A stretch of 64,000 nucleotides of DNA, taken from positions 248,001 to 312,000 of the forward strand of contig NZ_JAGSHT010000010.1 in NCBI RefSeq assembly GCF_019947135.1, read 5' to 3'. Numbering within the stretch: position 1 is the first letter of the stretch; each line of letters starts with the position of its first letter. Of the stretch, positions 59,481-64,000 are shown one piece after another. Source of the stretch: Occultella gossypii (GTDB lineage: Bacteria; Actinomycetota; Actinomycetes; Actinomycetales; Beutenbergiaceae). Position numbers and translations under genes: made by a program. The notes beneath the pieces were generated by a model, which worked only from the letters and a program-made list of their open reading frames with translations, had not been told where the DNA came from and did not search any database.

Positions 59481-60455
59481 TCAGCCGACCTGTGCAGCCA
59501 CCAGCGCGCGGACCTGTGCCGCGCTCATGGGACCGAGGGCACCGCTGAGCGAGGCGGCCAGGTCCTCGTACGGGTCGGTGACCGGCAGTTCGCGAGCCGC
59601 AGTGGCCAGCCGGCCGACCGTCCACGGCTCGGTGCCGGAGCTGATGGTCTCTCCCGCGGACCAACCGCGGTTGATCGTCACCGCGGTCCCGCGCACGCTC
59701 AGCACCTGGCCGGTGAGCGGACAGTCCGCACCCGCGAGATACGCGGCGACGGGCGCGATCACCGCGGGATGGTTCGGGTCGAACTCACCCGTGGCCGTCG
59801 GCGCGGCAGGCATGCCGGGGACGCCGGCGGTCAGCCGCGTGCGGACCATCGAGGGCGACAGGCAGTTCACCCGCACGCCCAGGACGCCCAGTTCGAGCGC
59901 GTGCACGATCGTCATCGCCGCTACCCCTGCGTTGGCGGGGGCGTAGTTGCTCTGCGTCGGCAGCGGGTTGAGCAGCCCCGATCCGGAGGCGGTGTTGATG
60001 ATGCTCCGGTCCTCCCGGGCGCCCGCCGCATCCCGCTCACGGAAGTACCTCGCCGCCCAATGGCTGATCGCGAACGTGCCCTTCAGCTTCACCGCGATGA
60101 CATCGTCGAACGCGGCCTCGCTCAGGTGACCGAGCGCGCCGCCCCGCTCGATCCCGGCATTGTTGACGACCACATGCAGATCGCCGAAGGCCCCGACGGC
60201 GGTCTCCACCACCCGTGCGGCACCGGACCAGTCGGCGACGCTGTCGGTATTCGCCACGGCCCGACCGCCGGCGGCGACGATCTCGTCGGCGACCTGCTGG
60301 GCCACCGACCGGTCGCCACCGCTGCCGTCCGGCGCCACACCGGGATCGTTGACCACCACGGCGGCGCCCGCCGCGGCGAGGTACCGCGCCTCCTCCCGGC
60401 CGATCCCGCGGCCGGCTCCCGTGACCACCGCCACCCGCCCGTCCAGACTTCCCAT
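59481..60455 (-). CDS. short-chain dehydrogenase/reductase with Lys-to-Asn change in the active site
   Basis: A 324-residue SDR: VAVVTGAGRGIGREEARYLAAAGAAVVVNDPG (NAD site), VVNNAGI, IINTASGSGLLNPLPTQSNYAPANAGV, VNCLSPSMVRTRL. The active-site motif YxxxK reads YAPAN, so the lysine is replaced by asparagine, while Ser and Tyr are kept. An extra 70 residues at the C-terminus follow the core, as in SDRs of steroid or acyl-CoA metabolism. It is divergent from a TetR gene that probably controls it. A GAGGGAG ribosome site precedes the ATG. Confidence 0.87.
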   Translation of the reverse strand: MGSLDGRVAVVTGAGRGIGREEARYLAAAGAAVVVNDPGVAPDGSGGDRSVAQQVADEIVAAGGRAVANTDSVADWSGAARVVETAVGAFGDLHVVVNNAGIERGGALGHLSEAAFDDVIAVKLKGTFAISHWAARYFRERDAAGAREDRSIINTASGSGLLNPLPTQSNYAPANAGVAAMTIVHALELGVLGVRVNCLSPSMVRTRLTAGVPGMPAAPTATGEFDPNHPAVIAPVAAYLAGADCPLTGQVLSVRGTAVTINRGWSAGETISSGTEPWTVGRLATAARELPVTDPYEDLAASLSGALGPMSAAQVRALVAAQVG

Positions 60456-60579
60456 GTCCGCTCCCTCGTTGGCTCCCTCGGCACCGCTCTGCGATGCTCG
60501 GACCACCGTGACGGGCAGGCTGCGCGACCTCAAGAGGAGCAGCCGCGCAGTGTCGGGTACCACGACGGAAGGGGCCGGA

Positions 60580-61182
60580 ATGTCGGGCAACGACGGGGAT
60601 CTGCGGGTCCGCCGCACCCGGCGGATGCTGCGCGACGCGTTGGCGGACCTCGTCGCGGAGCGCGGCTATGAGGCCGTCTCCATCACGGCCCTCACCCAGC
60701 GGGCCCTGGTCAACCGGACGACGTTCTACGCCCACTACCGCAGCAAGTACGACCTGCTCCTCGAGGTCGTCGGCGAGACGTTCCGGCCGGTCCGCGAGTA
60801 CCCCTTGCTGCAGGATGCGGCCGACCCGTGGCGACCTGGGATGGCGCCGCCCGCCTGGCTGATCGCCTTCCTCGCCGACCTCGATCGGGACGCTCCGTTC
60901 TACCGTGGGGTGCTCGGCGAGGGCGGCTCCGAGCGGCTGCGCACCGACCTGCGCACCTACTTCGCGGGCCTGCTCGAGCAGCGGATCGGCCGGGCCGCGG
61001 TTCCGCAGGACGGCGCGCGGGTGCCGCCCCGGGTCGTGGCGATGATCCTGGCCGCGGCGGGACTCGGGTCGCTGACCTGGTGGCTCGAGCAGGACCCGCG
61101 CGACCCTCCGGAGCAGGTGGCCAGGTGGTATCTGGAGACTGTCGCTCCCGGCGCATTGCGCGCCATCGGGAGCGGTTCATGA
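60580..61182 (+). CDS. TetR-family transcriptional regulator
   Basis: A 200-residue regulator with the TetR helix-turn-helix at about 10-55 (RRTRRMLRDALADLVAERGYEAVSITALTQRALVNRTTFYAHYRSKYDLLLEVV). The C-terminal part (FYRGVLGEGGSERLRTDLRTYFAGLLEQRI) resembles the TetR_C_7 kind found in DhaS-like regulators. ATG at 60580 follows GGAAGGGG. In-frame GTG codons upstream (60508, 60550) are alternatives. The SDR gene, divergent, is the probable target, but I see no clear palindrome between them. Confidence 0.87.
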   Translation: MSGNDGDLRVRRTRRMLRDALADLVAERGYEAVSITALTQRALVNRTTFYAHYRSKYDLLLEVVGETFRPVREYPLLQDAADPWRPGMAPPAWLIAFLADLDRDAPFYRGVLGEGGSERLRTDLRTYFAGLLEQRIGRAAVPQDGARVPPRVVAMILAAAGLGSLTWWLEQDPRDPPEQVARWYLETVAPGALRAIGSGS

Positions 61183-61207
61183 GCCTGGCGCTTCCGCGGA
61201 AGCACCC

Positions 61208-61369
61208 TCACCAGGGCGATCCGATGCGCACGAGGAACACCACGGCGGAGAGCACCGCGAACGCCAGCAGCGAGACGCCCATGACGGGTCCCACCAGGCG
61301 ACTGGTGGGTTCGTCGGACCGGCGCAGGCGGGGCAGCAAGACGGACAGGGCGGCGACGAGTGCGACCAC
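61208..61369 (-). CDS. small two-helix membrane protein
   Basis: A 53-residue frame (from GTG 61369) with two hydrophobic segments (VVALVAALSVLL and VMGVSLLAFAVLSAVVFLV) joined by a charged loop (RLRRSDEPTSR). The positive-inside pattern and GC-rich third positions support real coding, although no ribosome site is seen and GTG is the only available start. It is convergent with the TetR gene. The function is unknown. Confidence 0.45.
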   Translation of the reverse strand: MVALVAALSVLLPRLRRSDEPTSRLVGPVMGVSLLAFAVLSAVVFLVRIGSPW

Positions 61370-61537
61370 CCAGGGCGACGGGCCTGGGTGACCCGGGCTA
61401 CGCCGTCGTCCACTCCGCCTTGGCGGTCATGAGAACCGTGATGACGACGCTGCCCGCGATCGGGCGGAAGCTCGCCGAGCACACGCGAACACACGGGCCT
61501 GCTCACACCAATGTGTGCCGTGACGGGACAGCAACCC

Positions 61538-62665
61538 CTAGACCAACCCGGCCCTGAGGGAGCCGGCGAGCGGGCAGGCCCAGACGTCGATGTTCCCGCG
61601 GCCGACACGGTTGATGTACCGCCCGACCTCCACGTAGGACCGGGCAAGCGAGGTCTCGTGGTATTTGATGTCGAGCTTCTCGCAGTGCTCGCGGACCATG
61701 GGGGCGACCTTGCGGAGGTTGGGGCGCGACATCGAGGGGAACAGGTGGTGCTCGATCTGGTAGTTCAGTCCGCCCAGCAGGACGTCGACGAGACGGCCAC
61801 CACTGACGTTCCGGCTCATGAGCACCTGACGGCGGAGGAAGTCGATGCGGACCTCCTTGGGCACCATCGGCATCCCGATGTGGTTGGGGGCGAAGGACAT
61901 GCCCAGGTAGAAACCAAACACCATCACCTCGACAGCGATGAACGCGAGGGCGATCGGCCACGACATCACGAGGAACGCGAACGTGACCAGCGTCGCCTGC
62001 CGGATCACGATGAACGCGATCTCGGTCCAGCGGCGGTCAACGGGCTCGCGGCTCAGCAACCGCTGGAACCCGGCCAGGTGTAGCTGCAGTCCCGCCAGCG
62101 TCATGATCGGGAAGAACCACACACCCTGGTAACGAGAGAGCCAGCGCTGGAACGCCGTCGAGCGGTTGCGGGCATCCTCGGGCGTGTAGGCGACGGTGCC
62201 ACGACGGACGTCGGGGTCGCGGCCGGCCTGGTTCGGCGCCGCGTGGTGCTTGCTGTGCTTGATCTGCCACCAACCGAGGCCCATACCGACGAACAGGTTG
62301 ATCACCACGAGTGAGGTCCACTCGTTCAGCTTCGGGGAGGTGAAGATCTGACGGTGCGCGGCGTCGTGACCGAGGAAAGCGATCTGCGTCATCAGCACCG
62401 CAACCAGGAACGCCATGCCCAGCTGCCACCAGCTGTCGCCGATCATGACCGAGGCCCAGGCCAGACCGCCCAGCAGCAGCGGGTACGCAACCATCCGGGA
62501 GATGTACCACCCGTGCGAGCGGGCCATCAGCCCCTCGGCCTTGACCCGCTTGGTCAGATCCGTGAAGTCGCTGAGGTGCCGGGTGTTCCGCTCCTTGCGC
62601 ACGCGCGGAGCCGCGGCCGGGATGGCCTGATCCGCCGGCGCGTCCGAGACCATGGTGTCAGTCAT
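61538..62665 (-). CDS. membrane fatty-acid desaturase
   Basis: A 375-residue acyl desaturase. Three His boxes bind the diiron centre: GHDAAHRQ (first), KHSKHHAAPN (second) and QIEHHLFPSM (third, Q-type as in front-end and DesA3-like desaturases). Four membrane helices in two pairs separate them. It introduces double bonds into membrane lipids and needs an electron donor, possibly a ferredoxin. ATG at 62665 is preferred to a longer frame. It lies directly behind a response regulator and a histidine kinase, which are likely to control it. Confidence 0.92.
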   Translation of the reverse strand: MTDTMVSDAPADQAIPAAAPRVRKERNTRHLSDFTDLTKRVKAEGLMARSHGWYISRMVAYPLLLGGLAWASVMIGDSWWQLGMAFLVAVLMTQIAFLGHDAAHRQIFTSPKLNEWTSLVVINLFVGMGLGWWQIKHSKHHAAPNQAGRDPDVRRGTVAYTPEDARNRSTAFQRWLSRYQGVWFFPIMTLAGLQLHLAGFQRLLSREPVDRRWTEIAFIVIRQATLVTFAFLVMSWPIALAFIAVEVMVFGFYLGMSFAPNHIGMPMVPKEVRIDFLRRQVLMSRNVSGGRLVDVLLGGLNYQIEHHLFPSMSRPNLRKVAPMVREHCEKLDIKYHETSLARSYVEVGRYINRVGRGNIDVWACPLAGSLRAGLV

Positions 62666-62749
62666 ATATCCATCGTCGGGTCTCAAGGCCCCGGTGTCGT
62701 CACCCGCACGGTTCGACCTTGAGTAGTACCCAAGAGTGACGCAGCCGTC

Positions 62750-63421
62750 TCAGGACCCGACGGCGATCAGCCCGCTCTCATACGCCGCGACGACGATCTG
62801 GGTCCGATCCCGCAGCCCGAGCTTCATCAGCACCCGGCTGACGTGGGTCTTGACCGTCTGCTCTGCGAGCACCAGCTCGGCCGCGATCTCGGCGTTCGAC
62901 AGGCCTCTCGCGACCAGCTTCGCCACCGCCAGCTCCCGGTCGGTCAACTCCCTGAACCGAGCGGCGTCGGCGTGCGTGCGTGCCGGCTGCGACACGAACT
63001 CCGCGATGACCGATCGCGTGATCGAAGGGCTGAGCAGCGCGTCCCCGCCGGCCACCACGCGCACCGCGTGGATGAGGTCGGCGGCGGGCGCGTCCTTGAG
63101 GAGGAATCCGCTCGCACCTGCCCGCAGTGCCTGGAACACGTAGGAGTCGAGGTCGAACGTGGTGAGGATGATGATTCGGGGCTCGACGTCCTTCAGCGCC
63201 GCGATCCGCCTGGTCGCCTCGATCCCGTCGACCTCGGGCATACGGATGTCCATGAGCACCACGTCCGGCCGAGTGCGGGTCACCAGCTCCACGGCCTCCG
63301 ACCCGTCGGAGCCGTCCCCCACCACCGTGATGCCGTCCTGGGCGTTGAGCAGCGCGCCGAACCCAGCCCGGACCATCGCCTGGTCGTCGACGATCGCAAC
63401 CCGGGTCTCCTCGTGGTACAC
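62750..63421 (-). CDS. LuxR/NarL-type response regulator
   Basis: A 223-residue response regulator. The receiver domain (about 6-122) has DDQ at the start, the phosphorylated Asp in [13 protein letters not shown] and Lys in LLKDAP. The LuxR-type DNA-binding domain follows ([55 protein letters not shown]). It should be phosphorylated by the kinase encoded 64 bp upstream and may activate the desaturase gene 84 bp downstream. The start is GTG at 63421. Confidence 0.94.
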   Translation of the reverse strand: MYHEETRVAIVDDQAMVRAGFGALLNAQDGITVVGDGSDGSEAVELVTRTRPDVVLMDIRMPEVDGIEATRRIAALKDVEPRIIILTTFDLDSYVFQALRAGASGFLLKDAPAADLIHAVRVVAGGDALLSPSITRSVIAEFVSQPARTHADAARFRELTDRELAVAKLVARGLSNAEIAAELVLAEQTVKTHVSRVLMKLGLRDRTQIVVAAYESGLIAVGS

Positions 63422-63485
63422 GTGTGTTCCGTTCTGATCGGGGGCTCAGGACGAGGATCTCACCTTTCGGGCCTCCGGACCGAAC

Positions 63486-64000
63486 TCAGCCCTCGATGTC
63501 CGACGGCGGAGCCGGGGCTCCGTCGTCGGGCTCGCTCTGTCGGTCGGGCTCCTCCGCCAGCCAGCATGGCAGCACCGCGTGGACCACGAAGCCGCCCTCC
63601 GGCGTGGGCTCGGCGGTCAGCGAGCCCCGGACGAAGCTGGCGCGCTCGTGCATGCCGCGGAGGCCGAACCCATGGCCCTCGGTGGCACGGACCGCTGCGG
63701 TCGGCGCCGAGTTCAGCACCTCGACGAACACATGCTCCGGCGCGACCGCGATGCTGACCTCGATATCGCTGCCAGGTGCGTGCCGCAGCGCATTGCTCAG
63801 CGCCTCCTGCACGATTCGGTAGACGCTCAGCGAGGTCGCCTCGGAGACGCGCGGGTCGTCTAGCTCACCCTCGACGTGCAGGCGCACCGACTCCGCGCCT
63901 CGGCGTGTGCTCTCGATGAGGGTCGGGACGAAGCTCATCGTCGGCTGCGGAGCGAGCAGGTTCTCGCCGTCCTCCTGCCGCAGCACGGCCAGCAGCCCGC
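63486..64000 (-). CDS. NarL-family sensor histidine kinase (N-terminal part outside window)
   Basis: The C-terminal 171 residues of a sensor kinase running off the right edge. The visible part holds LLAVLRQED, PTLIESTRRGAESVRLHVEGE, and the ATPase domain (SLSVYRIVQEALSNALRHAPGSDIEVSIAV with the N-box Asn, VFVEVLNSAP and GHGFGLRGMHERASFVRGSLTAEPTPEGGFVVHAVLP). This HATPase type belongs to the HisKA_3 kinases that pair with NarL/DesR-like regulators. The sensor and phosphoacceptor parts are not in view. It ends in an acidic tail. Confidence 0.9.
   Translation of the reverse strand, partial: GLLAVLRQEDGENLLAPQPTMSFVPTLIESTRRGAESVRLHVEGELDDPRVSEATSLSVYRIVQEALSNALRHAPGSDIEVSIAVAPEHVFVEVLNSAPTAAVRATEGHGFGLRGMHERASFVRGSLTAEPTPEGGFVVHAVLPCWLAEEPDRQSEPDDGAPAPPSDIEG

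Overview
The window is high-GC DNA from an actinobacterium, most likely in Micrococcales. Evidence includes a three-part acyl-CoA carboxylase with an epsilon subunit, a mycothiol-pathway deacetylase (MshB), a seven-iron ferredoxin next to DapC, monomeric isocitrate dehydrogenase, type VII (ESX) secretion-like proteins, frequent GTG starts and 4-bp ATGA/GTGA gene overlaps. About a dozen genes have a TANNNT -10 hexamer only 6-8 nt before the start codon, the signature of leaderless mRNAs. No tRNA, rRNA, CRISPR array, insertion sequence or phage gene was seen.

Region by region. 1-3263: the end of an aldehyde dehydrogenase, a small membrane protein, and accD5-accE. 3308-14704: an accessory block with two paralogous five-gene minus-strand cassettes (YbaB/EspL-like, EspC-like, WxG protein, YbaB/EspL-like, membrane protein) on either side of a secreted GH16 glycosidase, then a DUF885 metallopeptidase, a membrane protein and a lipoprotein. 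14796-16687: a divergent reductase/TetR pair with three operator palindromes. 16739-19488: maf and accA3, which normally sit directly behind accD5-accE. The same dyad (TTGTAG...CCACAA) precedes both accD5 and accA3, so the split halves may still share a regulator. 19577-27184: a Nudix fusion protein, dapD, a lysozyme-fold protein, two tandem membrane paralogues, citrate synthase, dapC and fdxA. 27314-33763: a small SH3-like protein, a VanW-family cell-wall protein, a flavin reductase, an mshB fusion and typA. 33964-41186: an oligopeptide/dipeptide ABC importer (binding lipoprotein, two permeases, fused double ATPase) with a plus-strand gene inserted in it. 41751-46587: monomeric icd, a SnoaL-like/XRE divergent pair and an AI-2E-type exporter. 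46680-48836: two DUF664/DinB paralogues, one with an in-frame internal deletion, flanking an unknown gene. 48926-57626: a G6PDH-like protein, an MFS transporter, two Gfo/Idh/MocA oxidoreductases, three VOC proteins, a SHOCT protein, a nucleotidyltransferase and an alpha/beta hydrolase. 57633-61369: an ASCH-nitroreductase fusion coupled to a uridine-kinase-like gene, an SDR/TetR pair and a small membrane protein. 61538-64000: a fatty-acid desaturase behind a two-component system.

The most novel material is the duplicated type VII-like cassette. Each copy pairs a YxxxD protein with a WxG protein, between two YbaB-like proteins. Other points of interest are the shared acc dyad, the ASCH-nitroreductase fusion, the DinB deletion paralogue and several enzymes lacking a signature catalytic residue. 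Function calls rest on reading motifs by eye; no database search was possible.
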